From the NCBI GenBank assembly GCA_002709295.1, contig PAQL01000029.1, forward strand, positions 17,687-81,686: a DNA stretch of 64,000 nt, read 5' to 3'. Position numbers and translations under genes: made by a program. Source of the stretch: Phycisphaerae bacterium (GTDB lineage: Bacteria > Planctomycetota > Phycisphaerae > Phycisphaerales > SM1A02). The notes beneath the pieces are model-generated. The model was not told where the DNA came from. It did not search any database and saw nothing but the letters and a program-made list of their open reading frames with translations. Shown in pieces: positions 17,970 through 25,868 of the stretch (position 1 is the stretch's first letter; the number at the start of each line of letters is the position of its first letter).

Positions 17970-18395
17970 TCAGTTCCCGGGGGCGGTGGCGATCCGGACG
18001 GCGGGAATCCCTGCCTTCTGGAGCGTGGAGAGGATCAGGTTCAAGGCTGACGTGGGGGCGTTTCGATCCGCCCGCACCAGCGGTCGAGCGGTCTCGCCCC
18101 GGGCTTCGGACTCCCGCGCCAGATCGGAGGCGAGACTCCGGATCTCGTCGATTCCGACCGCTCCGGAGGCGATCTCGTAGGTCCCGTCGGCGAGCACGTT
18201 GATGATCAGTCCCGCCTCGGTCGCGGCATCGGTCTTCTCCCCCGCCTCCTCGGGCAGATCCAGATCGGCCCTGGAGTACTGCGAGAGCTGTGCGGTCACG
18301 AGGAAGAAGATCAGCAACTGGAACACGATGTCGATCATCGGCGTCATGTCCAGCGGCAGCTGTCTCTCGCGTGGCCTGCGGGCGTTGAATCTCAT
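17970..18395 (-). CDS. exbD: ExbD/TolR-family proton-channel protein (first copy)
   Basis: 141-residue ExbD-type subunit. The membrane helix is MIDIVFQLLIFFLVTAQL (residues 20-37) with the proton-relaying aspartate D22, preceded by the typical LPLDMTP. The periplasmic domain ends VRADRNAPTSALNLILSTLQ, the segment that in ExbD/TolR pairs with a neighbouring subunit. It differs clearly from the second copy downstream (QLPLDMTPMID versus VTLSLSSMID), so the pair probably makes a hetero-dimer in the channel. ATG 18395 overlaps the ExbB stop by 4 bases, implying translational coupling and near-fixed stoichiometry. Confidence 0.91.
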   Translation of the reverse strand: MRFNARRPRERQLPLDMTPMIDIVFQLLIFFLVTAQLSQYSRADLDLPEEAGEKTDAATEAGLIINVLADGTYEIASGAVGIDEIRSLASDLARESEARGETARPLVRADRNAPTSALNLILSTLQKAGIPAVRIATAPGN

Positions 18396-19186
18396 GAACC
18401 GGCTCCACCGGGCTGCGGCGCGGCGGGCGAGGTCGGTCCTCCGCCCGGACGGGCGAATCCGGCGGGACCGCCGGAACTGGCTCCACTGGCCTCCAGCATG
18501 AGCACCATCCGGTCGAGTTCCTGCCCCGCCTCGGCCGCGATCCCGTCGATGCGGTTCCGGAAGACGGTGAAGAGCGTGACGCAGGGAATCGCCACGATGA
18601 GACCGAGCATCGTGGTCACCAGTGCGAGCTTGATGTTCCCCGCCAGCGCGGCGTAGTAGTTGGCATCGTTGACCGCACTGAGTTCCACGGTGTCGAAGGC
18701 GCCGATCATGCCCTGCACGGTGCCGAGCAGACCCAGCAGCGGAGCGACGGTCCCGATGATGCCCAGCCCGTCGGTGGTTCGGTAGAGCCTCGCCGCCTGC
18801 TCCTGACCGGCCTCCTCGAGCACCTGCTTGATCTCGAACGCCCCGAACGGCGAACGGATGAAGCGGGTCAGACCTGGAGCGAGGATCCGGGTCAGGAAGG
18901 TGTCGTTGGATCCGTTGCTGCAGTAGTCGAGGGCCTCCTGCACCCGTCCGTCACCGAGGAAGTCGCGGATCGCGAGCACCTGGGTCGGAGGAAGCAGGGC
19001 GGTGCGTCGGATCTGCACCGCGTGGACCACGACCAGCCCCACCGCGACCATGCTCAGGGCGATGATGATCCATCCGATCACCCCTCCCGCGGTGATGTAG
19101 ACCATCAGGGATCCGGCGGATTCGACGGACTCCGCGGAGTCCGCCGCCTCCTGGGCGAACAGGAGGGCTGAGCTGAATGAATTCAC
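18392..19186 (-). CDS. exbB: MotA/TolQ/ExbB proton-channel family protein
   Basis: 264-residue inner-membrane stator subunit. Helix 1 is ITAGGVIGWIIIALSMVAVG; the conserved C-terminal channel region reads TVAPLLGLLGTVQGMIGAF and LALVTTMLGLIVAIPCVTLF, the two helices that line the ExbB/TolQ pentamer. The tail is Gly/Pro-rich (FARPGGGPTSPAAPQPGG). The first 27 residues before helix 1 (SSALLFAQEAADSAES) look like an exported leader segment, common in planctomycete members. GTG 19186 overlaps the upstream gene by 4 bases (GTGA), and the stop overlaps exbD by 4. It should use the proton motive force to drive the VWA protein and TPR partners of the operon. Confidence 0.92.
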   Translation of the reverse strand: MNSFSSALLFAQEAADSAESVESAGSLMVYITAGGVIGWIIIALSMVAVGLVVVHAVQIRRTALLPPTQVLAIRDFLGDGRVQEALDYCSNGSNDTFLTRILAPGLTRFIRSPFGAFEIKQVLEEAGQEQAARLYRTTDGLGIIGTVAPLLGLLGTVQGMIGAFDTVELSAVNDANYYAALAGNIKLALVTTMLGLIVAIPCVTLFTVFRNRIDGIAAEAGQELDRMVLMLEASGASSGGPAGFARPGGGPTSPAAPQPGGAGS

Positions 19187-20289
19187 GGCGCGTTCTCCGT
19201 CGGTTGCTGGTCTGGAAACTCGATCATGATCATGGTCCGCATGGCTCCGGCCTCCTCGTCCCGCCCGATCGCCTCGAGACCCTCGACGAGGTGGCGTCCC
19301 GCATCGAGTCTCAGAGCCGGGGGCACAGCCTCCTCCAGGGCCATGACCTGGACGAGATCGAGGACGCCCCGCAGGCGTTCCTCGTCGTTCTCGGCGTGAC
19401 GCAGGGAGGCGCGACCGATCCGGTGCCGGGTCCATCCCACCTGCCAGTTCGGGGCGGTGCGGACCTGCTCGAGCAGTCGGCGTCTGGCCTGCTCCCGGAT
19501 CCGGCGATCCGGGGAATCGGCGCTGGCGAGATCGAAGAGATAGATGGTCCCCGGGTCGAGTCCCCGCGGGGAGACCTCGGGAGGTCCCGACCCGTCGAGC
19601 AGTCGATTCCAGAGATCCCTGCGAAGAGCGGACGACTCGTGAATCCCGGGTTGACTGCGAAGACGCTCGCGCACCTCGAGTCCCGCTCCTTCGCCACTGA
19701 CCGGAGGCACCATCGGCACCAGCCGGGTCCTCTCATCGACCACGTCGCCGAAGTAGGCGGCTCCGGTGAATCGATCGGTCCGGGCCTCGGACAGTGCGAG
19801 CTCACCGAGGATCACCGCCTGGGCCTGCACGTCATCGACGCGTCCCTCGAGAATCGCGGAGGAAACCAGACCCTCCAGAGCGAGAGCGAACATCGCCCCC
19901 TCCCGGTCGGCGTTCATGTCCATCGCCTCGAGGAACGCCTCCCTCGCCAGTCGAGCGTCCCCTCTTCGCAGGCGGATGCGACCGCGCCAGAGGCGGTCGC
20001 CGAGAGCCAGTCCCCGGTCGATCCCGACCTCCAGGTTGCCGTCGGAGGGACGTGGATCGACGGCCGCCAGGCGGTCCCAGGGCACCAGCTCCTCACGATC
20101 CAGGCCTCGATCGGTGCGAACCACCCGGAGACCGTCCCGGGTCGCGGCCGCCCGCTCGATGGGGAACGAGCCAAGTCCTCCGCGACGATGCACCAGCCGC
20201 TCGGCGAGCGGGGCGTCGGACGATCCCGGCATCGCCACGAGCAGACTCGTGAGGACCGGCAGGAGAAGTCGGAGGCGAGGACGGCTCAT
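19183..20289 (-). CDS. Secreted protein of unknown function in VWA/Exb operon
   Basis: Not recognised. The 368-residue product has a signal peptide (RLRLLLPVLTSLLVAMPGSS) and then a mature region with helical TPR-like character (for example LWRGRIRLRRGDARLAREAF and FALALEGLVSSAILEGRVDD). A PWDRLAAVDP segment near residue 70 is reminiscent of short beta-rich modules in planctomycete secreted proteins that contain PWS/R-type motifs. No enzyme signature is visible. ATG 20289 overlaps the VWA gene stop by 4 bases and its stop overlaps the ExbB GTG by 4, so it is an integral member of the operon and likely sits in the periplasm. Confidence 0.7.
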   Translation of the reverse strand: MSRPRLRLLLPVLTSLLVAMPGSSDAPLAERLVHRRGGLGSFPIERAAATRDGLRVVRTDRGLDREELVPWDRLAAVDPRPSDGNLEVGIDRGLALGDRLWRGRIRLRRGDARLAREAFLEAMDMNADREGAMFALALEGLVSSAILEGRVDDVQAQAVILGELALSEARTDRFTGAAYFGDVVDERTRLVPMVPPVSGEGAGLEVRERLRSQPGIHESSALRRDLWNRLLDGSGPPEVSPRGLDPGTIYLFDLASADSPDRRIREQARRRLLEQVRTAPNWQVGWTRHRIGRASLRHAENDEERLRGVLDLVQVMALEEAVPPALRLDAGRHLVEGLEAIGRDEEAGAMRTMIMIEFPDQQPTENAP

Positions 20290-21293
20290 CGTCTTCCCGC
20301 TCCTTCCGGCACGAAGCGGAACACGCCGTCGGTTCGTGACGCGATGCTTCGCAGGGCCTTCTGACTCGCATCGGCGCTGAAGGCGATCGTGTTGATGATC
20401 GACGGTCGACGGCGGGAGCTGCCGTTGAGAAGGATGACCTCCTCCTCGGTCTCCGGGGGGATGATCCCGTCGGTGAGGAAGAAGATGGTGTCGGGAGGAT
20501 CGTCGCCGGACTTGAACAGGTACTGAAAGGCGGGCATCGGTTCGGTGCCGCCTCCGGCCCGGATGACGTTGTCGATCCAGACCTTGACGGAATTGACCGT
20601 GCCTCCGGTGGCTCGCAGCCAGGACTTCTGGAAGTCGGGCACCTGGACCCCGCTCGAATACAGCGCGATCTTGAACTCGGCGAAGTCGGGCAGCGCCGCC
20701 AGGGAGCGGATGAGCTCGCCGAGGGCCAGCTCGATCCGGCCGTTCTGTCCCATCGAGCCGCTGATGTCCACGACGTAGGCGAAACGCTGACCGCGGGCCC
20801 GGATCCCGAAGAATTCCGCACCGGCACCCGATCCGGTGCCCAGACCGGTTCCCAGGCCCTCTCCCTCGGTCCCCATGTCGGTGTCCAGACCGGTGGTCGC
20901 GGCATCGAGCTCGAGCTTCGGAAGCTCCATCGAGTCGCTGGCCTCCAGGGCGAGCGAATCGTCGCCGCTGTCGGTGTTGAGCTCCGGCGTGAGGACGTCC
21001 TCGGTCTCCAGCGGTTCGAGCATCTCGGTCAGGATCTCGTCGGGAAGGACCGAGAGATCCAGCACCACCGGAGTCGGTGCCGGCGGCCCGGGAGGAGCCT
21101 CGAGCTCCGTGAAATGAAGCCAGATCATGATCGCGATGTGGATCGGAAGACTGACCGCGACCGCCAGCAGAGCGAGGTGGATCCGTCGCTGTCGGAGCAG
21201 CCGCCGGCGTTCCTCCTCCAGGGACTCGATCCGGGCGGCAAGGGTCGACCTGCCGTCCGGATCGGAGCTGGATGGTGGTGCGGACATGCTCAT
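20286..21293 (-). CDS. TonB-like membrane-anchored VWA-domain protein
   Basis: First gene of the eight-gene operon. Residues 15-38 are an Arg/Glu-rich cytoplasmic helix, 39-59 a membrane helix (HLALLAVAVSLPIHIAIMIW), then a Pro-rich stretch (APPGPPAPTPVVLDLSVLPD) very like the TonB/TolA start. An acidic/Gly linker (to about 160) leads to a von Willebrand A domain with the MIDAS set DISGS (D176, S178, S180), a Thr in AGGGTEPMPAF and Asp in FFLTDGIIP. Anchoring, Pro-rich linker and neighbouring ExbB/ExbD suggest a TonB-type force transducer whose C-terminal domain is a VWA fold that binds a metal-dependent ligand. ATG 21293 is used; ATG 21287 is an alternative. Confidence 0.85.
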   Translation of the reverse strand: MSMSAPPSSSDPDGRSTLAARIESLEEERRRLLRQRRIHLALLAVAVSLPIHIAIMIWLHFTELEAPPGPPAPTPVVLDLSVLPDEILTEMLEPLETEDVLTPELNTDSGDDSLALEASDSMELPKLELDAATTGLDTDMGTEGEGLGTGLGTGSGAGAEFFGIRARGQRFAYVVDISGSMGQNGRIELALGELIRSLAALPDFAEFKIALYSSGVQVPDFQKSWLRATGGTVNSVKVWIDNVIRAGGGTEPMPAFQYLFKSGDDPPDTIFFLTDGIIPPETEEEVILLNGSSRRRPSIINTIAFSADASQKALRSIASRTDGVFRFVPEGAGRR

Positions 21294-21379
21294 GCGGAAC
21301 CGACTCCTCGACGATGCGATCCTGGGGTGGCTGGCCCTCGGAAGAGACCTACGCGACCCGGCGATGGATTCAACCGCTC

Positions 21380-21409
21380 ATCCTACGAATACGGGATCCT
21401 CCCTGTTGA
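21380..21409 (-). promoter_or_regulatory. Candidate promoter of VWA/Exb operon
   Basis: On the minus strand TCAACA (21409-21404) and TAGGAT (21385-21380) are separated by 18 bases and lie about 86 bases before ATG 21293. Each hexamer matches 4 of 6 consensus positions. It is the best sigma-70-like pair in the divergent 21294-21514 spacer, but in GC-rich DNA such pairs occur by chance. Confidence 0.35.
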
Positions 21410-21447
21410 GGGGCCTTCCAAGGGGGTCGAGCCCGGGGCCTCGCTGG

Positions 21448-21453
21448 TATCGT
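21448..21453 (+). promoter_or_regulatory. Candidate -10 element of pyrH
   Basis: TATCGT lies 61 bases before the pyrH ATG in a GC-rich spacer and resembles the TA-containing hexamers found upstream of several other plus-strand genes here. No convincing -35 is present. Confidence 0.3.
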
Positions 21454-21514
21454 CCGGGCGAGGCTCCTCCGACCGGGCCATTCCAGCCACTCCCCTCTGG
21501 CGAGCGACACACCG

Positions 21515-22237
21515 ATGAGTCAAGCCCCCAAACGGGTCATCCTCAAGATCAGCGGCGAGAGCTTCTCCGCCCCGAACGCCCTGGGCATCGATTCCGGGCA
21601 GCTCACCCACATCGCCACCGAGGTGGCCGCGGCCTGCCGGCTCGGGGTCCAGGTGGCGGTGGTCTGCGGAGGAGGGAACATCATCCGCGGGGCCACCCTG
21701 GCCGGGGACGGCACCATCGACCAGTCGACCGCCGACTACATGGGCATGCTGGGAACGGTGATCAACGGCGTCGCCCTCAAGGAGGCCCTGGAGCGACAGG
21801 GCATCGAGGCGCGGTGCATGTCCGCGATCAACATCACCGCGGTCGCGGAACCCTTCATCAGGCTTCGAGCCCTTCGCCACCTCGAGCGGGGCCGGGTGGT
21901 CGTTCTCGTCGCGGGCACCGGCAATCCGTTCTTCACCACCGACACCTGCGCGAGCCTTCGAGGGATCGAGATCGGCGCGGATCGTCTCCTGAAGGCCACC
22001 AAGGTCGACGGCATCTACACCGCCGATCCCAAGACCGATCCCGACGCCACCCGATACGACCACCTCACCTTCGCCGAGGCGATCGAGAAGCAGCTCGGCG
22101 TCATGGACATGACCGCGCTGACCATGTGCCGGGAGCACGATCTTCCCGTCCAGGTCTTCGACTTCCAGGTGCCCGGCAACATCGCCAAGGTGGTCGGGGG
22201 CGAGACCATCGGAACCCTGGTCGACAATCGATCCTGA
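21515..22237 (+). CDS. pyrH: UMP kinase PyrH
   Basis: Hexameric bacterial uridylate kinase that phosphorylates UMP to UDP with ATP, first committed step from UMP to UTP/CTP. The amino-acid-kinase fold is plain in 240 residues: KRVILKISGES at the N-terminus, VVCGGGNIIRG for the phosphate site, DYMGMLGTVINGVAL for the UMP site, and AGTGNPFFTTDTCASLRGIE, the PyrH signature. The ADP/GTP region is DRLLKATKVDGIYTADP. ATG 21515 matches the family start. It is followed after 114 bases by frr, a pairing conserved in many bacteria (rpsB-tsf-pyrH-frr), although rpsB and tsf are not immediately upstream here. Confidence 0.97.
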   Translation: MSQAPKRVILKISGESFSAPNALGIDSGQLTHIATEVAAACRLGVQVAVVCGGGNIIRGATLAGDGTIDQSTADYMGMLGTVINGVALKEALERQGIEARCMSAINITAVAEPFIRLRALRHLERGRVVVLVAGTGNPFFTTDTCASLRGIEIGADRLLKATKVDGIYTADPKTDPDATRYDHLTFAEAIEKQLGVMDMTALTMCREHDLPVQVFDFQVPGNIAKVVGGETIGTLVDNRS

Positions 22238-22297
22238 TCCCTCGTCCCCCGCCCGGATCCCGCCCGAAAGGATGGATCGCGGCGGCACCGTATCCCC

Positions 22298-22303
22298 TAC
22301 AAT
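22298..22303 (+). promoter_or_regulatory. Candidate -10 element of frr
   Basis: TACAAT lies 48 bases before the frr ATG. An identical hexamer in the same context (TACAATC) precedes thrS, which raises confidence in both. No clear -35 hexamer is seen at 16-18 bases. Confidence 0.4.
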
Positions 22304-22351
22304 CGCCTCCCCAGCCACCGCGCGGCGACGTCCGCGACGAGGAGAAGACCG

Positions 22352-22912
22352 ATGGACATCGATGAGACCCTGCTCGAGTGCGGCGACACCATGGACAAGT
22401 CGCTGGAGTACCTCCAGAAGGAGCTTCGCGGCATCCGGACCGGTCGCGCCAACACCGCCCTCCTCGAATACGTGAAGGTCGAGTACTACGGCTCGAACAC
22501 CGACCTGAGGGAGCTCGCCGCCATCTCGGTCGCGGAGAGCCAGCAGCTCCTGGTGAAGCCGTTCGACCCCGCCGCCAAGAACGACATCATCAAGGCGATC
22601 GAGGCCGCGGAACTCGGCCTCAACCCGATGGCCGAGGGCAACGCCATCCGCGTGACGGTCCCCGCCCCCTCCGCGGATCGTCGCAAGCAGCTCGTCTCCC
22701 AGGTCAAGAAGATGGGCGAGGACGCCAAGGTCTCCTGCCGCAACGCCCGACGCGACGCGATCAAGAACATCGAGGCGACCGGCAGCGAGCAGAAGCTCTC
22801 CGACGACGACGTCGATCGCGCCAAGAGCGAGGTCGAGGACGCGACCAGGCAGCACGTGTCCAGGATCGACGAGATGGTCACCCGGAAGGTGGCCGAGGTC
22901 GAGGACGTCTGA
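22352..22912 (+). CDS. frr: Ribosome recycling factor
   Basis: Cytoplasmic factor that, with EF-G, splits post-termination ribosomes. The 186-residue length and tRNA-mimic fold are standard. Seen motifs: LQKELRGIRTGRANTALLEY (helix 1 with the conserved RTGRA), VKVEYYGSNTDLRELAAISV, the hinge and beta domain, and the C-terminal helices VSQVKKMGEDAKVSCRNARR and DDDVDRAKSEVEDATRQHVS. The Arg in RTGRA is needed for ribosome binding in the family. ATG 22352 is preceded by GAGGAGAAG at about the right distance. It sits between pyrH and nrdR on the same strand. Confidence 0.97.
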   Translation: MDIDETLLECGDTMDKSLEYLQKELRGIRTGRANTALLEYVKVEYYGSNTDLRELAAISVAESQQLLVKPFDPAAKNDIIKAIEAAELGLNPMAEGNAIRVTVPAPSADRRKQLVSQVKKMGEDAKVSCRNARRDAIKNIEATGSEQKLSDDDVDRAKSEVEDATRQHVSRIDEMVTRKVAEVEDV

Positions 22913-23088
22913 CCCGTCCGCCCGAAGCCGGAGGGGCCTCCCGGACCGACGGCGACGTCGGAATCGGCGGTCACGAGGCTCTCGAGCTCGAAATCGAACC
23001 GATCGCCACCGGGCCCCGGCCTCCGGTTTGACCACGGGGCCGACCTGGGGGACCATGCACCCACCGATATCCTCCGCCGGGAGAAGTC

Positions 23089-23592
23089 GTGCGCTGCCCC
23101 TTCTGTGAATCAGACAAGATCCGCGTGGTCGATTCCCGACCCAGTGACGATGGAGCCTCCATCCGTCGCCGTCGGGAATGCGAGGACGGTGACTGCGGCA
23201 AGCGCTTCACGACCTACGAACGGGTCGAACAGGTCCGGAAGCTCGTGGTGGTCAAGCGCGACGCCACCCGGGTGCCCTTCGACTCAGACAAGATCCTCAA
23301 GGGTCTCCATGCGGCCTGCGGCAAGCGTCCGATCAGCGAGGAGGCCAAGGAGGATCTGGTCCGGATGCTGGAGGACCAGCTTCACCGCGAGTTCGATCGG
23401 GAGGTGTCGACCTCGGAGATCGGCAAGCGGGTCTCGACCGCCCTGCGGGGGATCGATGCGGTGGCCTACATCCGGTTCGCCAGCGAGCAGGAGCAGTTCG
23501 TGGGGGCCGAGGACTTCGCGGCACTCCTGGACGAGCTGAAGCGAAAACCGCCACCGCCCCCGAACCAGGAACCCCTCTTCGAGGAGGGGTGA
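23089..23592 (+). CDS. nrdR: NrdR transcriptional repressor with altered zinc ribbon
   Basis: Repressor of ribonucleotide reductase genes; it senses ATP/dATP through its ATP-cone and binds NrdR boxes with a zinc ribbon. The N-terminus MRCPFCESDKIRVVDSRPSD and SIRRRREC...RFTTYERVE are diagnostic. The ATP-cone follows at about residues 49-139 (VVVKRDATRVPFDSDKILKG, DAVAYIRFASEQEQF). Oddity: the second zinc pair reads C-E-D-G-D-C (C-x4-C), whereas NrdR normally has C-x2-C. The codons are unambiguous in this sequence. GTG 23089 has GGGAG six bases upstream, and TATCCT lies at 23068-23073. The C-terminus is Pro-rich. A 7-bp inverted repeat (23571-23590) overlaps the stop codon. Confidence 0.94.
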   Translation: MRCPFCESDKIRVVDSRPSDDGASIRRRRECEDGDCGKRFTTYERVEQVRKLVVVKRDATRVPFDSDKILKGLHAACGKRPISEEAKEDLVRMLEDQLHREFDREVSTSEIGKRVSTALRGIDAVAYIRFASEQEQFVGAEDFAALLDELKRKPPPPPNQEPLFEEG

Positions 23593-23672
23593 CGCGGCCC
23601 ATCGGGTTTCGAGCCGAATCGGCCGATCGGGCCGCAACGGCCCCGCTGGCCATCGGAGCGTGATCGACCCCG

Positions 23673-23678
23673 TACAAT
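23673..23678 (+). promoter_or_regulatory. Candidate -10 element of thrS
   Basis: TACAAT 43 bases before the thrS ATG, in the context CGTACAATCAGG that closely mirrors the frr upstream site. No T-box or specifier-loop leader fits in the short space between nrdR and thrS. Confidence 0.42.
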
Positions 23679-23721
23679 CAGGCCCACCCTTCGGTACCCA
23701 GCCCCCCCACGAGGCCCAGCC

Positions 23722-25803
23722 ATGCCCCGCATCACGCTTCCCGATGGGAGCGAACGCAGCTACGACGCCCCCACCACCCCCGCCCAGGTCGCGGCCGACA
23801 TCGGTCCGGGACTGGCCAAGAGTGCCCTGGGAGCGACCATCGACGGCGTCCTGTGCGACCTGTCCACCCGGATCGACGCCGACTGCGAACTGTCGCTGGT
23901 GACCCCGAAGACCCGGGAGGGCGATCTCGACGAGAACGCCCTGTTCCTCCTGCGTCACTCCGCGGCCCACGTCATGGCGGAGGCGATCACCAACCTCTTC
24001 CCCGGCGTCCAGCTGGTCTACGGTCCCCCGGTCGAGCAGGGCTTCTACTACGACATGGCGTTCCCCGAAGGTGCCGCGATCTCCAGCGACGACTTCGAAC
24101 GGATCGAGGCGGAGATGAAGCGGATCGTGAAGGAGGACCGCCCCTTCACCCGCTACGGGATGCCGCTCGCCGAAGGCATGGAGAAGCTCCTGGCCGAAGG
24201 CTCCAAGTACAAGATCGACAACGCCGAACGAGCCGCCGAGGCGGGCTCGGACGAGCTCTCCTGGTACGCCACCGGCGAGCCGGGCACCGACTGGGAGGAT
24301 CTCTGCCGGGGACCGCACGTGCCGTCCACCGGCCGCATCGGCGCCTTCAAGGTGATGAACCTTGCCTCCAGCTACTGGCACGGCGACGAGAACAGCGACC
24401 GGCTCACCCGCGTCTACGGGATCGCCTTCGCCGACAAGAAGCAGCTCAAGCATCACCTCCAGCTGCTGGAGGAGGCGAAGAAGCGGGATCACCGCGTGCT
24501 CGGCAGGCAGCTTCGGCTCTTCCACATCGACGACCAGGTCGGACAGGGCCTCGTCCTCTGGACCCCCAACGGGGCCGTGGTCCGCCAGCAGCTCCAGGAC
24601 TTCATCGGCGAGGAACTTCGCAAGCAGGGCTACGACCAGGTCTTCACCCCGCACATCGGCAAGCTCGACCTCTATCGCACCAGCGGCCACTTCCCCTACT
24701 ACCAGGAGAGCCAGTACACGCCGGTCATCGATCGAGCGCAGATCCACGAACTGGCGACCGAGGGCTGCTCGTGCGGCGAACTCGCCAACCGCCTCGACGA
24801 GGGCGAGATCGAGGGCTACCTGCTGAAGCCCATGAACTGCCCCCACCACATCCGGATCTACGCGAGCGAGCAGCGGAGCTATCGCGATCTCCCGGTGCGG
24901 CTCGCGGAGTTCGGCACCGTGTACCGGTGGGAACAGTCCGGAGAGATCGGCGGGCTCACCCGGGTCCGCGGCTTCACCCAGGACGACGCCCACCTCTTCT
25001 GCCGAGAGGATCAGATCGCGGAGGAGGTCCAGGGCTGCCTCTCGATCGTGAAGCTGATCTTCAACACCCTCGGCATGACCGACTACCGGGTGCGGGTCGG
25101 GCTGCGTGATCCCGATTCGACCAAGTACGTCGGGGACCCCGAGAACTGGGACAAGGCCGAGGAGGCGTGCCGCGAGGCCGCCCGAGCCCTCGGAGCCCCC
25201 TTCAGCGAGGAGCCGGGCGAGGCGGCCTTCTACGGCCCCAAGATCGACTTCGTGGTCAAGGACGTGATCGGCCGGGAATGGCAGCTGGGCACGGTGCAGG
25301 TCGACTACAACCTGCCCGAGCGGTTCGGCCTGGAGTACATCGGGGCCGACAACGCCCGGCACCGGCCGGTCATGATCCACCGCGCCCCCTTCGGCTCGAT
25401 GGAACGGTTCGTCGGCGTGCTCATCGAGCACTTCGCCGGCGCCTTCCCCTGCTGGCTCGCGCCCGAGCAGGTCCGCGTGCTTCCGATCAGCGACAAGAGC
25501 GCCGACTACGCTCACGAGGTCCTCGGCAGGCTGAAGGCCCTGGGGATCCGGGCGACGGTCGACGACGGTTCGGAGCGGATCCAGGCCAAGGTGAAGGTCG
25601 CGACCGACATGAAGGTGCCCTATCTGGCGGTCGTCGGACCTCGGGACGCGGAGAACCGCGAGGTCTCGATCCGAGCCTTCGGCATCGAGCGGAACCTCGG
25701 CTCGATGGGCCTCGAGGAGTTCCTGGAGACCGTCGCCACCGAGAGCTCGACTCGTGGGGAGACCCGACTCGTCGATCGCTTCGAGACGGTCGAGACGGGC
25801 TGA
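23722..25803 (+). CDS. thrS: Threonyl-tRNA synthetase
   Basis: Class II synthetase that charges tRNA-Thr and edits mischarged serine. All domains are present in 693 residues: TGS domain (1-65, LPDGSERSYDAPTTPAQVAA), the editing domain with HSAAHVMAEA (HxxxH) and the distal zinc-binding-like CRGPHVPSTG, the catalytic core with KPMNCPHHIRIY (zinc Cys), RVRGFTQDDAHLFC (motif 2, zinc His) and IHRAPFGSMERFVGVLIEHF (motif 3), and the anticodon domain (APEQVRVLPISDKSADYAHE). ATG 23722 agrees with the TGS start. A perfect 13-bp hairpin follows the stop. The TA-rich site at 23673 is its likely promoter. Confidence 0.97.
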   Translation: MPRITLPDGSERSYDAPTTPAQVAADIGPGLAKSALGATIDGVLCDLSTRIDADCELSLVTPKTREGDLDENALFLLRHSAAHVMAEAITNLFPGVQLVYGPPVEQGFYYDMAFPEGAAISSDDFERIEAEMKRIVKEDRPFTRYGMPLAEGMEKLLAEGSKYKIDNAERAAEAGSDELSWYATGEPGTDWEDLCRGPHVPSTGRIGAFKVMNLASSYWHGDENSDRLTRVYGIAFADKKQLKHHLQLLEEAKKRDHRVLGRQLRLFHIDDQVGQGLVLWTPNGAVVRQQLQDFIGEELRKQGYDQVFTPHIGKLDLYRTSGHFPYYQESQYTPVIDRAQIHELATEGCSCGELANRLDEGEIEGYLLKPMNCPHHIRIYASEQRSYRDLPVRLAEFGTVYRWEQSGEIGGLTRVRGFTQDDAHLFCREDQIAEEVQGCLSIVKLIFNTLGMTDYRVRVGLRDPDSTKYVGDPENWDKAEEACREAARALGAPFSEEPGEAAFYGPKIDFVVKDVIGREWQLGTVQVDYNLPERFGLEYIGADNARHRPVMIHRAPFGSMERFVGVLIEHFAGAFPCWLAPEQVRVLPISDKSADYAHEVLGRLKALGIRATVDDGSERIQAKVKVATDMKVPYLAVVGPRDAENREVSIRAFGIERNLGSMGLEEFLETVATESSTRGETRLVDRFETVETG

Positions 25804-25868
25804 GTCGACCGACCGACTCCATTCGAGGAGTCGACGGCACCCCTCGAAACACGGCCGCCATGACGAGA

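Noticed and set aside
23571-23590. ACCCCTC...GAGGGGT hairpin at the nrdR end as terminator
   Set aside because: It overlaps coding sequence and the stop codon, the stem is only 7 bp, and no T-run follows.
23593-23721. T-box or other tRNA-sensing leader for thrS
   Set aside because: Only 129 bases, no T-box core sequence, no specifier stem. Such leaders are mainly a Firmicutes feature.
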